From Leptonema sp964619535 (GTDB lineage: Bacteria > Spirochaetota > Leptospiria > Leptospirales > Leptonemataceae), in NCBI GenBank assembly GCA_964619535.1, contig CAZUEX010000012.1, forward strand, positions 1 to 64,000: DNA of 64,000 bases. Reading direction: 5' to 3'. The translations under genes and the position numbers were made by a program. The notes below the pieces were generated by a model. The model made no database searches, was not told the origin of the DNA, and saw only the letters and a list, made by a program, of their open reading frames with translations. Positions 27,079-34,870 of the stretch are shown piece after piece; the first letter of the stretch is position 1, and each line of letters begins with the position of its first letter.

Positions 27079-27131
27079 CGGTATGATTTTCTGATTGCGT
27101 CTAAATGAATAAAGGAAAACCTGGAATATCT

Positions 27132-27293
27132 ATGTCCGAGAATCAGGAAAAAAAGCGGAAAAAGATCAACAAGATGACGGCTGAAGAGATTGATGCAGCC
27201 CTGAAAAAGACCGAAGAGCACATGAAGGGTCTGACCAGCCGTTATGCACGTGCTTTGCTGGAACGCAAGGCCGAGCTTGCCGGCAAGTCCTAA
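27132..27293 (+). CDS. Small charged hypothetical protein
   Basis: A 53-residue protein (62 if ATG 27105 is used), highly charged and helical: MSENQEKKRKKINKMTAEEI, then ALKKTEEHMKGLTSRYARALLERKAELAGK. No Cys and no membrane segment; possible short coiled coil. It follows xer by ~50 bases and is followed by a clear terminator, which supports a transcribed unit. Confidence 0.6.
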   Translation: MSENQEKKRKKINKMTAEEIDAALKKTEEHMKGLTSRYARALLERKAELAGKS

Positions 27294-27315
27294 GCCGTCG
27301 CTATCATCTTTCCAT

Positions 27316-27345
27316 AAAAAAAGTCCGGAGTATTCCGGACTTTTT
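27316..27345. terminator. Bidirectional intrinsic terminator
   Basis: An 8-bp perfect stem AGTCCGGA (27322-27329)/TCCGGACT (27334-27341) with loop GTAT, preceded by seven A and followed by five T. It can serve both the plus-strand small gene and the minus-strand gene at 27423. Confidence 0.9.
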
Positions 27346-27422
27346 GTGCCTTCTCATGCCTCTGTAATCTTTTTCTTCACCGTAACCGGCCCTATGCCCG
27401 CTTTTCGAGGTCTATACGAGGT

Positions 27423-27731
27423 TCAGGCCTGCTGATTCACGGATGTACCGCTTTCCTCGCTGGAAAGCATCCGTCGGGCAAAGGGGCTGTAGAGATACAT
27501 CAGCCTTCGAATGTCTTCAGCGCTGATCATCTGCTTTAAGCGGTCTTCGAACGTTACAGGCTCTTTTTCAGGCAGGGTGGCCTTTTGCTGCTCCCTTTCT
27601 TCGTGCACCTTTGCCTGTTCTGCAGAACGTCGCTGCAAAAGGAGCACAGGATCTTCGGGCACAGGCATGGCCTTCTGCCCCGGAGACAGAGAACTGTAGG
27701 CGTTCGACGCTGTGATGCCTTTAAGTTCCAT
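27423..27731 (-). CDS. Hypothetical protein, predicted soluble
   Basis: A 102-residue protein with a low-complexity, charged middle (AEQAKVHEEREQQKATLPEK) and a more conserved-looking C-terminal part, FEDRLKQMISAEDIRRLMYL..FARRM. No signal peptide, no membrane segment, no Cys. Last gene of a minus-strand series after aroQ, separated by ~130 bases, and ends before the bidirectional terminator. No family recognised. Confidence 0.65.
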   Translation of the reverse strand: MELKGITASNAYSSLSPGQKAMPVPEDPVLLLQRRSAEQAKVHEEREQQKATLPEKEPVTFEDRLKQMISAEDIRRLMYLYSPFARRMLSSEESGTSVNQQA

Positions 27732-27862
27732 CTTACTATCTCTATCGCAATTAAGTGCCTTGACTTTAGCCTGGACGATAAATTTTTCCCGTCAATCTGA
27801 ATTTTTGACGGCCGCCTGGCCAGAAAATGGCCTCTGGCGGGGATTTCCGAGATGAGGATCCC

Positions 27863-28360
27863 TTACGGGGATGGATCCTCCCTGGCAGGCAGATACAGCC
27901 CCAGATCGGTGCGGGAGCGCAGCCGCTCTACCAGGGCAGCAAGACCGAACCGATAGCCGGTAATGCCAAGCCCGGCAATGACGCCACCTGCCACGTCGCT
28001 CAGATAGGAATGATGCCGGAACGACTCCCGGGCAAAGACGTTACTGATGTGAATCTCGATAAAAGGGATCTGAACACCGAGAAGGGCATCCCGAAGCGCC
28101 ACCGATGTATGGGTCAGACCACCGGGATTGATTAGAATACCATCCACCTGCTCTTCAAGAAAGGCCTGATGAAGGCGGTCAATGATCTGCCCTTCATGAT
28201 TGGACTGAAAAAAGCTTACGCGAACGCCAAGACGACGTGCATCCTCGCTCAGTCGCTCCTGCAGCTGCTCCAGCGTGGTAGCACCGTAAACCTCTGGCTC
28301 GCGTCGCCCCAGAAGATTCAGGTTTGGACCGTTGATAACAAGGATGACAGGATCGGACAT
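27863..28360 (-). CDS. aroQ: 3-dehydroquinate dehydratase, type II
   Basis: Third step of the shikimate pathway, dehydrating 3-dehydroquinate. The 165-residue protein has the type II signatures: NGPNLNLLGRREPEVYG (10-26, catalytic Tyr25 on the lid), FFQSNHEGQIID (50-61), LINPGGLTHTSVALRDAL and IEIHISNVFARE (His104). It is about 15 residues longer than usual at the C-terminus. It lies downstream of aroB in the same direction, so two shikimate genes are clustered. Confidence 0.96.
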   Translation of the reverse strand: MSDPVILVINGPNLNLLGRREPEVYGATTLEQLQERLSEDARRLGVRVSFFQSNHEGQIIDRLHQAFLEEQVDGILINPGGLTHTSVALRDALLGVQIPFIEIHISNVFARESFRHHSYLSDVAGGVIAGLGITGYRFGLAALVERLRSRTDLGLYLPAREDPSP

Positions 28361-28408
28361 AGTCCCTGTATCGGCAATGCCATGCCGGAATCAAGCCAGA
28401 ATCCGGCC

Positions 28409-29539
28409 TTAACCGAAACGCGCCTTCTGCTCCTCCCAGGCGCGGTGAAAGGCCCCGGCAGAGAGAGCCACCTTCCACACAGGCTGGCCCCTGCGCTTCA
28501 GAAGCACAAAGCGGATATGGCCGTCCTCGTTCTTCTTATCGAACTTCATATGCTCCAGCAGATCCTCTGCTGCAAAGCCAGCCGTATCAAGAGGCAGCCC
28601 CAGGCCCTTCATCAGCTCAAACATAGCCTCGCATTCGGCTTCGGGCAGGCCTTCAAGCTCCTGCGAAAGCAGCAGGGCCGTAACAAGCCCTCGACTGACC
28701 GCCTCTCCATGGGTCATGCCCCGGTATTGCAGAAGGGATTCCATGGCATGGGCCGTCGTATGCCCCAGATTCAAAGAGGCACGCCTTCCCATCTCTGTTT
28801 CATCGGCGGCCACAACGGCAGCCTTCACGGAAACCGATTCCCGGATCCGGTCTTTCAGGATCGAAAGCGGAAGCGAACGAAAGCCCCCTTCATGGCTGCT
28901 GGCCTGTCTGGCCGTATCGAGCAGATGATCGAAGATCTCCGGGCGATCCGACAGGAAGGCATGCTTGGCCATCTCTGCCAGGCCGCAGATCCATTCGCGG
29001 GCCGGCAGTGTGTTCAGATAATGCAGATTGGCATAAACAAATTCAGGCTGATAGAAGGCACCGACCATATTCTTGCCAGCATTGACGTTCACGGCCACCT
29101 TGCCGCCCACGCTGGAATCCACCATGGCAAGCAGGGTCGAGGGGATCTGAACAAAGGCAACGCCACGCAGAAGCGTTGCCGCCACAAAACCGGCAAGATC
29201 CCCCACCACACCACCACCCGCAGCAATCACCAACGATGAACGATCCGCACCCGCACGGATCAACTCATCGTAAAGCCCTTCCAGATGAGAGATGTGTTTT
29301 GTCTGCTCACCAGAAGGGCGAAAGACCGCATATACAGGTAGATCCATGGCCTTCAGTGCAGCATGGAGAGGCTCGTAAACAACGTGACGCAGGGACTCTT
29401 CGGTAATGATAAAGATCTTCGAAAAACGTCGCCCGTTAAAGAAATCAAAAAAGGTCTGATCAAAGCCCTCACCAAAACGGATGTCGTAGCGTCTTTGCGG
29501 ACGTCCGGGCAGATCAATGGTTAAGGCTTCATGGTCCAT
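28409..29539 (-). CDS. aroB: 3-dehydroquinate synthase
   Basis: Cyclises DAHP to 3-dehydroquinate using NAD and a divalent metal. The 376-residue protein carries PSGEQTKHISHLEGLYDELI, the NAD-binding AAGGGVVGDLAGFVAATLLRG-type segment, DSSVGGKVAVN, and the metal ligands in GLAEMAKHAFL, LNLGHTTAHAMES and MTHGEAV. The start at 29539 (MDHEALTIDLPG) lies 5 bases after the rnc stop. A longer open frame upstream overlaps rnc and is not used. Part of the rnc-aroB-aroQ cluster. Confidence 0.96.
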   Translation of the reverse strand: MDHEALTIDLPGRPQRRYDIRFGEGFDQTFFDFFNGRRFSKIFIITEESLRHVVYEPLHAALKAMDLPVYAVFRPSGEQTKHISHLEGLYDELIRAGADRSSLVIAAGGGVVGDLAGFVAATLLRGVAFVQIPSTLLAMVDSSVGGKVAVNVNAGKNMVGAFYQPEFVYANLHYLNTLPAREWICGLAEMAKHAFLSDRPEIFDHLLDTARQASSHEGGFRSLPLSILKDRIRESVSVKAAVVAADETEMGRRASLNLGHTTAHAMESLLQYRGMTHGEAVSRGLVTALLLSQELEGLPEAECEAMFELMKGLGLPLDTAGFAAEDLLEHMKFDKKNEDGHIRFVLLKRRGQPVWKVALSAGAFHRAWEEQKARFG

Positions 29540-29543
29540 CGTA

Positions 29544-30278
29544 TCACTCTCGAAGCAGGTCCAGGGCCCGAATGGCAGCCTGTCGCTCGGCTCTTTTTCG
29601 TGAAGACCCCATCCCGCGCGCAATCTCCCTGCCGTTGACCACGACGCGATAGACAAATTCCCGTTTATGATCGGGGCCTTCCTGTGAAACCAGCTCGTAA
29701 ACGGGATGCGTGCGAAATTGCTTTTGAACAAGCTCCTGCAGGGCCGACTTTGGATCGAGGGCACGGCCGGACTGGCTCAGGTTCCGCAGCCTGCTATCCA
29801 GCATCCCCACAACAAACTGCCGCGCCTGCTTCATGCCACGGTCAATGTAGACAGCGGCAACAAAGGCCTCAAAGGCATCGGCCAGGTTTGAAGGCCTGCG
29901 CGAACCACCACTTTTCCTTTCGCCCTTGCTCATGCGCAGGTAGGTACCAAAACGCAGAGCCCTGGCAGCACTTGCCAGCGACTTCTCAGAAACGGCTGCT
30001 GATTTTATGCGCGCCATCTGGCCTTCAGATAGCTTATAGTCTAAAAACAGATGCTCATTCACAATGAACCCGATGATGGAGTCACCGAAATACTCCAACC
30101 TCTGGTTGTTCAGTCGATGCGATCCCGGCTCATTTGAATAACTGCTGTGTGTAAGAGCAAGATCGTACAATCGATAATCCCGGAACCTGAATTCAAGTCG
30201 ACGGGAGAGTTCTTTCAGCTGCTCCAACCTCGCCAGGTCCGGTTGCGGCAATCCGGCTGAAACGTTGGGAACTAACAC
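29544..30278 (-). CDS. rnc: Ribonuclease III
   Basis: A double-strand-specific endoribonuclease that processes rRNA and mRNAs. The 244-residue protein has the catalytic signature NQRLEYFGDSIIGFIVNE (about 60-77), AFEAFVAAVYIDRGMKQA (second acidic cluster) and a C-terminal dsRNA-binding domain from DPKSALQELVQKQF to RKRAERQAAIRALDLL. It is transcribed together with or just after acpP. A 47-base near-perfect hairpin lies in its leader (30314-30360), a plausible self-cleavage target. Confidence 0.96.
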   Translation of the reverse strand: MLVPNVSAGLPQPDLARLEQLKELSRRLEFRFRDYRLYDLALTHSSYSNEPGSHRLNNQRLEYFGDSIIGFIVNEHLFLDYKLSEGQMARIKSAAVSEKSLASAARALRFGTYLRMSKGERKSGGSRRPSNLADAFEAFVAAVYIDRGMKQARQFVVGMLDSRLRNLSQSGRALDPKSALQELVQKQFRTHPVYELVSQEGPDHKREFVYRVVVNGREIARGMGSSRKRAERQAAIRALDLLRE

Positions 30279-30313
30279 GTTATTTTCCGTACTACGGAGT
30301 TTTAGAGAGGAAA

Positions 30314-30360
30314 GGCCGATTTTCTTTTACCTACTTTCAGTAGAAGAAAGAAAATCGGCC
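30314..30360 (-). promoter_or_regulatory. Long stem-loop in the rnc leader
   Basis: Inverted repeat with 22-base arms (30314-30335 and 30339-30360): a 14-bp outer helix starting GGCCGATTTTCTTT, a 3x3 internal loop, a 5-bp inner helix and a 3-base loop. On the minus strand it lies after the acpP stop and 36 bases before the rnc start. It lacks a proper U tract, so it is a poor terminator; a double-stranded RNA element between acpP and rnc is the better description. Confidence 0.65.
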
Positions 30361-30370
30361 AAAATGCAAA

Positions 30371-30607
30371 TCAACCTTTATGTTGTTCGATGTACTTGAT
30401 TACATCGCCAACAGTCTGGATTTTTTCAGCGTCTTCATCAGAGATTTCAACGCCAAATTCTTCTTCCAGAGCCATTACCAGCTCAACAGTGTCCAGCGAA
30501 TCAGCGCCAAGGTCATCAATGAAGTGAGCCTCAGGAGTTACCTCAGCCTCATCAACATTCAGCTGCTCGGCAATGATGCTTTTTACTTTTTCCAGCAGAT
30601 CAGACAT
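30371..30607 (-). CDS. acpP: Acyl carrier protein
   Basis: The 78-residue acidic carrier of growing fatty acyl chains. The 4'-phosphopantetheine attachment site is S37 in DDLGADSLDTVELVMALEEE. MSDLLEKVKSIIAEQLNVDE at the N-terminus is standard. The start ATG at 30607 is chosen over an upstream in-frame start. fabG lies ~155 bases upstream in the same direction, with rnc downstream: a fab cluster arrangement common in bacteria. Confidence 0.97.
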   Translation of the reverse strand: MSDLLEKVKSIIAEQLNVDEAEVTPEAHFIDDLGADSLDTVELVMALEEEFGVEISDEDAEKIQTVGDVIKYIEQHKG

Positions 30608-30724
30608 GTGTCCAGTCTCCGTTTTTAATTTTCCCGGCCGAACCGGTGGTGCTAAATTCAACAGCCCGATCATTTAAGCAAGTGCAAAACCTCGAAAAAA
30701 ATCGGGCTCGAAAAAAATTAAACT

Positions 30725-30749
30725 CCCGATGCAGGCATGCTGCATCGGG
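30725..30749 (-). terminator. Hairpin after fabG, probable terminator
   Basis: A 9-bp perfect stem CCCGATGCA/TGCATCGGG with a 7-base loop, followed on the minus strand after a few bases by a U-rich run (30712-30719). It would partly separate fabG from acpP transcription. Confidence 0.55.
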
Positions 30750-30761
30750 CCTCAAACGGGA

Positions 30762-31517
30762 TCAACCCGCCGGACGGAATCCCCCGCCATTGATTTCAAG
30801 GACCTGTCCTGTAATATAGGAAGCCATATCCGATACCAGGAAGGCTACGCCGTTGGCAATATCCTCCGGTGTACCCGCACGATTCAGCGGAATAGACTTC
30901 AGCATAACAGCCTTGATCTTATCGGGAATCGCAGCCGTCATATCGGTGGCGATGAAGCCCGGAGCGATGGCATTGCAACGCACGCCGCGCATGGCCCCTT
31001 CCAGAGCCGCGGATTTTGTGAATCCGATGACGCCTGCTTTCGATGCCGAGTAGTTCGTCTGTCCCATGTTTCCGTTCACGCCGGCAATGGAGGACAGGTT
31101 CACGATCGCACCGCTACGTGCAGACATCATATGCTTGAAAGCAGCCTTTGTACACAGGAAGGTTCCTGTCAGGTTGACAGCAATCACCTGGTCCCACTGC
31201 TCTTTTTTCATGCGAAGCATCAGCGTGTCTCTGGTAATACCTGCGTTATTTACAAGGATGTCGACTTTCCCGAATTTCTGCACGCAGGCTTCCATAAGAG
31301 CCTCGGCCTGGTCTTCCTGGGAAATATCACAGGCATGTGCCAGAGTTTCCACTCCGTACTTCGCAGCGATCTCTTCGGCCGTTTTCTTTGCCGTATCTTC
31401 GCTGATATCATTGATCACAACAGAAGCGCCAAGAGACGCCAGCTTCTCGGCAATGGCCTTGCCGATTCCACGGGCAGACCCTGTAACAACTGCCGCTTTG
31501 CCTTTCAGCTCGATCAT
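30762..31517 (-). CDS. fabG: 3-oxoacyl-ACP reductase
   Basis: NADPH-dependent reduction of beta-ketoacyl-ACP in fatty acid elongation. The 251-residue SDR has TGSARGIGKAIAE (12-24), NNAGITRDTL (90-99), catalytic S143, Y156 and K160 (NYSASKAGVIGFTKS), and GFIATDMTAAIP followed by IPLNRAGTPEDIANGVAFL and the FabG ending GQVLEINGG. An AAAGAGG ribosome binding site lies before the ATG. The proximity to acpP supports FabG rather than another SDR. Confidence 0.95.
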   Translation of the reverse strand: MIELKGKAAVVTGSARGIGKAIAEKLASLGASVVINDISEDTAKKTAEEIAAKYGVETLAHACDISQEDQAEALMEACVQKFGKVDILVNNAGITRDTLMLRMKKEQWDQVIAVNLTGTFLCTKAAFKHMMSARSGAIVNLSSIAGVNGNMGQTNYSASKAGVIGFTKSAALEGAMRGVRCNAIAPGFIATDMTAAIPDKIKAVMLKSIPLNRAGTPEDIANGVAFLVSDMASYITGQVLEINGGGFRPAG

Positions 31518-31616
31518 ACTGAACCTCTTTCAATTGGAGTAAACCCAGTTTCTTCGCCCCCGACAAGGGTCAAGCGAGTCCGCAAGGGGGATGCGGCCCG
31601 CCGAGGCTGTTGCCCG

Positions 31617-32105
31617 CTATTTCTTCTTGCGTTTGGTAAAGTCCACCTCGATGATCTTCTCGGGCTCGGGCGCTGTTTTTTCTGCCTCTGGCTGCTTTTC
31701 TGCAGGCTTCTCGGCCGCCCCTTTTTCGTCCAGCTTGCTTGCATCGCGCAGGGAGGGTTCGGGGATGTTCATCGTTATCCATTGCATCAGGAACTGGCCC
31801 GGTTTGTCAAAGGCACGATGGACGCATTCCCAGGGGATGTGCACGGGCTCCCAGCGAGCAAAATGCATGTCACAGTCTATGCCCCGCTCATCCCACGTCA
31901 GGCGTCGGGCGCTGTACGGGCCAAAGACGAGCACAATGCCTTCTTCTTTTTCTTTGTCGATCAATCCCCGCGCTCCCAGATATAGATCGGGATGCGGAAC
32001 GCAGTGCAGATAGAATGTTTCGCATGCTTCAAAGAGAGATTCAATAACGACCTTCTTTACGCGTCGATTGTATGCCAGATCGTCGGGTGTAAGGGTATCA
32101 GCCAT
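31617..32105 (-). CDS. SspB-like protein, possible ClpXP adaptor
   Basis: A 162-residue protein. Its folded part (about 15-115) follows the SspB layout: LHCVPHPDLYLGARGLID, then GIVLVFGPYSARRLTWDERG, CDMHFARWEPVHIPWECVHRAF, corresponding to the strand-rich core that binds ssrA-tagged substrates. A flexible Lys/Glu/Pro-rich linker (about 120-150) leads to IIEVDFTKRKKK. SspB proteins likewise end in a flexible linker and a short ClpX-binding peptide, and the hydrophobic-plus-basic tail here resembles the alphaproteobacterial type. Assignment is by pattern only. The start overlaps the pgeF stop by 8 bases, so the two are coupled. Confidence 0.5.
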   Translation of the reverse strand: MADTLTPDDLAYNRRVKKVVIESLFEACETFYLHCVPHPDLYLGARGLIDKEKEEGIVLVFGPYSARRLTWDERGIDCDMHFARWEPVHIPWECVHRAFDKPGQFLMQWITMNIPEPSLRDASKLDEKGAAEKPAEKQPEAEKTAPEPEKIIEVDFTKRKKK

Positions 32106-32889
32106 CTGCAGCCTCCAGGATGCGAATCACATTCAGGTTTCTGCCTGTATCACCACGGCGATGAGAGAAAAACCTGTCGTACAGGCCTGCATTGTCGGCC
32201 ACAACACCGAGTGGATCCTCATAATACACGTTCTTGCCTTTCAGGGATTCGCCAAGAAGCCAGCGGGCATTGCCGTACAGATCGAGCAACGACCGGCCTC
32301 CCTCTTGAGGATGTGTCAGCGGGAAGTGACATGCCACTTCAGGGCCTACCTCATAGACGGATCCGGGTATATAAGGCCCCGGGAAGATATGCAAAGGCTC
32401 CGCTATTTCGAGCTTCATACGAATGGAGCGCTCAATGGTGTGGCGGGCCATGGAAAGGGTATGGGATATCACGCCACGAGCCAGGCCCCTCCAGCCTGCA
32501 TGCAGGGCGCCGACGAGCACGTCCTTTGCATCCCCATCTGTATGGAAGAAAACAGGCAGGCAATCGGCCGTGCGAATGACCAGAAGCACATTGCGCTCCA
32601 TGGTCAGGGCTGCATCGGCCTTTGCATAGAGAAGCGATCTGGCAGGCAGGTCCAGCGCTCCGATGCGCACGCAGTCAAAGCCATGTACCTGGTCGAGCAT
32701 GATGATTCGCTCCACGGGCATGTCAAAGTAATGCGCCAGGGCACGCTTTTCTTCCTGTTTGCGCTCCGTGGCATCTGTGATTTCAGAAAGTGGCTCCAGG
32801 GCACGCTTGCCGAAAACGGCAACCTCAACGCTTCCCTGACGGTGACGCAGTTCTGGTGTAATCTGGTTTAATACAGCATTTGTTAGCAT
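32098..32889 (-). CDS. pgeF: Peptidoglycan editing factor / multicopper-type purine-nucleoside enzyme (YfiH family)
   Basis: A 263-residue member of the YfiH/LACC1 family, which removes wrongly incorporated L-Ser-type residues in peptidoglycan precursors in E. coli and has purine nucleoside activity in other members. The zinc ligands are in place: H69 in DQVHGFD, C110 in RTADCLPVF and H130 in GALHAGWRGLARG. PGPYIPGSVYEVGPEV is a further family motif. The frame begins 1 base after the upstream hypothetical gene stops and overlaps the SspB-like gene downstream. Confidence 0.92.
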   Translation of the reverse strand: MLTNAVLNQITPELRHRQGSVEVAVFGKRALEPLSEITDATERKQEEKRALAHYFDMPVERIIMLDQVHGFDCVRIGALDLPARSLLYAKADAALTMERNVLLVIRTADCLPVFFHTDGDAKDVLVGALHAGWRGLARGVISHTLSMARHTIERSIRMKLEIAEPLHIFPGPYIPGSVYEVGPEVACHFPLTHPQEGGRSLLDLYGNARWLLGESLKGKNVYYEDPLGVVADNAGLYDRFFSHRRGDTGRNLNVIRILEAADG

Positions 32890-32890
32890 T

Positions 32891-33454
32891 TCATTCCCCT
32901 GAGAAAAGCTCCTGTCGATGCACGGGATGGGTCATCTGGTACCGATCCGAAATGGCCTCCATCATGGCCCGCTCCTCCTCTGTGGCTGCCTCTGCGGGCA
33001 GAACAAAGGCACCGCTGTGCCGATTCACAAAACGAAACAGCTCCTCGTAAAGGGTTCCTCCCTCCGTCCAGATGGCACGCTCGGGACGCTGTAGATACAG
33101 CCGGATGGGAGCCAGGTACAGCACAAGCAGGCCTGGATCGGGTGAAAGGGCGGACAGGATCTGCCCTGATAGCTCAAAATACTCGGGCAGCAAAAGCACC
33201 GTTTGCAGGGATCCGGCCTCAACACGGCCCGACATAGAGAGAAGTGAGGCCAGGCGATCGGGAGTGAACAGAAAGGCAGACGGATACGGAACCATCCGCG
33301 GACAGACAATCTCCACCGGATGGCGACGAAACGCCCCGGCCTTCAGCCGACGCCCGACCACGTTCTTGCGGTTTTCCGGGGCCAGCAGGCGCCGAACCCG
33401 CATTCCGACCTCATTCATCAGGTCCTGCAGCTCATGATCGTTCCTTTCAAGCAT
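32891..33454 (-). CDS. Hypothetical protein upstream of pgeF
   Basis: A 187-residue soluble protein, first of the three-gene unit with pgeF and the SspB-like gene. It contains RVRRLLAPENRKNVVGRRL, FLFTPDRLASLLSMSGRV, and LLVLYLAPIRLYLQRPERA; no known motif, no signal sequence. The 1-base gap to pgeF indicates coupled translation. Its promoter faces that of trpF across 53 bases. Confidence 0.7.
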   Translation of the reverse strand: MLERNDHELQDLMNEVGMRVRRLLAPENRKNVVGRRLKAGAFRRHPVEIVCPRMVPYPSAFLFTPDRLASLLSMSGRVEAGSLQTVLLLPEYFELSGQILSALSPDPGLLVLYLAPIRLYLQRPERAIWTEGGTLYEELFRFVNRHSGAFVLPAEAATEEERAMMEAISDRYQMTHPVHRQELFSGE

Positions 33455-33507
33455 CGCTCCGGAGAAAATTTCACTGACAGGATAGAAGGCAACAACATAA
33501 AGGAGGC

Positions 33508-34155
33508 ATGGCTCTCATCAAGATCTGCGGAAATGTGCTGCATGAGGATGCAATGCTTGTTGCATCGTTTCATCCTGACTTCATGGGGTGGATCTTTTCT
33601 CCCTTCAGCAAACGAAAGGTGGACCGCACCCGCGCCGCACGGATGATTCGTTTCGTGCGGGCCAGGCATCCGCAGATCCGACATGTCGGTGTCTTTGCCG
33701 GGAACCCTGTTCTTTCCATCGTGGATCTCTGCAAATTCCTGTCCGCACACGATGCACCGCTTGACCTGCTGCAGGTCACAGAAGGGGCCGGTTTTATCAA
33801 ACGCCTGCGCGATCTGCTGAAAGGCAAATCCCCGGCCGTCATCCCCGTTCTGCGCCCCACAGAACGCATCACCGACCTGGACTTTGTCAAGACGTCCCCT
33901 TCGCCTCTGTGGATACTCGATCGCTACGATCCCGTGGCAAAGGGAGGCACAGGCAAGCCCATCGATCCATCCCTTTTCGCCGAGGTACGTTATCCTTTCC
34001 TGGTTGCCGGAGGCGTCAATGCAACGAACGCTCACCAGATCCTGAAGGCAAGCGGAGCGGCCGGCGTCGACCTGGCCTCTGGCATTGAGTCCTCACCCGG
34101 TAAAAAGGATCCGAAAAAACTCGAACAGTTTTTCCAGGCCCTGCGCGGCACATAA
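33508..34155 (+). CDS. trpF: Phosphoribosylanthranilate isomerase
   Basis: Amadori rearrangement in tryptophan synthesis. The 215-residue TIM barrel begins MALIKICGN (catalytic Cys7 region), has HVGVFAGNP, the catalytic-type Asp in ILDRYDPVAKGGTGKP and the phosphate-binding LVAGGVNATNAHQIL and VDLASGIESSPGKKDPKKLEQF. The middle strand that normally reads VQLHG is diverged here (LLQVTEG). An AAGGAGG ribosome binding site precedes the ATG. It stands apart from other trp genes. Confidence 0.9.
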   Translation: MALIKICGNVLHEDAMLVASFHPDFMGWIFSPFSKRKVDRTRAARMIRFVRARHPQIRHVGVFAGNPVLSIVDLCKFLSAHDAPLDLLQVTEGAGFIKRLRDLLKGKSPAVIPVLRPTERITDLDFVKTSPSPLWILDRYDPVAKGGTGKPIDPSLFAEVRYPFLVAGGVNATNAHQILKASGAAGVDLASGIESSPGKKDPKKLEQFFQALRGT

Positions 34156-34192
34156 TTCTCTGCGCGACTATTTTATTTTACATTTTTTATTC

Positions 34193-34234
34193 TTGCCTTT
34201 CTACGTCTGGATTGCATAATACAGATGCAATCCA
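34193..34234 (+). promoter_or_regulatory. Promoter overlapped by a perfect inverted repeat (likely repressor operator)
   Basis: A -35-like TTGCCT (34193-34198) and a -10-like CATAAT (34215-34220) are 16 bases apart. A perfect 10-bp inverted repeat TGGATTGCAT/ATGCAATCCA (34208-34217 and 34225-34234, 7-base spacer) covers the -10 box and the expected start of transcription. This is the usual geometry of a TetR-type repressor site controlling the four-gene set downstream; the regulator is not in the window. Confidence 0.55.
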
Positions 34235-34239
34235 GTCAT

Positions 34240-34866
34240 ATGAAAGATAAAGAAACAACCTCCCTGCATTTCACCGAAGAGATGCACGGAGCCGTCACAA
34301 CCATTACCCAGGATTATGAAAATATCGATTATGCCCGCTGCTACAGGCTTGGACGACAGCACCAGACAGAGCTGAAGTTTCGCGTCACCATTCATATTCC
34401 TGATCCACATCATCTTCGGTTCGATCCATCTACACCGGCCACATTGAGTGGCTGGCTAACGAGCCCATTGTTTGGCGAGCAATGTCCGATCCACGATGCA
34501 GCCTTTCAGCTCTTTGTTCCGGTCAGCACCAACCGGCATGAGATGCGATACAGGATTGTATTCTCTGATATGACCGAACGACTGTTTACTCTGATCGGCT
34601 ACAAGACCATACAACCGCGCTCTGTACTGTGTATCTGGCCCGATACGACGACCCTCTACACGCGCATATTTGCAGGGGTAATCTCAGAGTGGCCTTCGCC
34701 GTCGGCTGAATGCCTGCATGCGGGTATCCTTCGCATAAGCCTGCTCGGTTTCCTGAAACAGATGACAACGCTGAAGACCTCTCCGCCAGGGTTCGCTGCA
34801 ATAAAGGACTTCTTTTCGGTCTTTGCCGGTCGATTGTTCCAGACGTATGTGATTCGAAGGAGCTGA
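34240..34866 (+). CDS. Hypothetical protein, first gene of the sterol-oxidase-like set
   Basis: About 208 residues from ATG 34240; an in-frame ATG at 34225 lies inside the palindrome and is less likely. It is beta-rich with no signal peptide. The stretch MTERLFTLIGYKTIQPRSVL, CIWPDTTTLYTRIFAG and AGILRISLLGFLKQMTTLK resembles an accessory domain found with GMC-type cholesterol oxidases in some bacteria (recollection of the family, not verified). It is followed four bases later by the phosphoesterase gene, and the four genes are tightly packed and probably co-transcribed. Confidence 0.6.
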   Translation: MKDKETTSLHFTEEMHGAVTTITQDYENIDYARCYRLGRQHQTELKFRVTIHIPDPHHLRFDPSTPATLSGWLTSPLFGEQCPIHDAAFQLFVPVSTNRHEMRYRIVFSDMTERLFTLIGYKTIQPRSVLCIWPDTTTLYTRIFAGVISEWPSPSAECLHAGILRISLLGFLKQMTTLKTSPPGFAAIKDFFSVFAGRLFQTYVIRRS

Positions 34867-34870
34867 CGCC

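Noticed and set aside
28169..29239. 356-codon plus-strand frame opposite aroQ and aroB
   Set aside because: Shadow; both minus-strand genes have complete catalytic motifs.
30729..31985. 418-codon plus-strand frame opposite fabG and the SspB-like gene
   Set aside because: Shadow of well-identified minus-strand genes.
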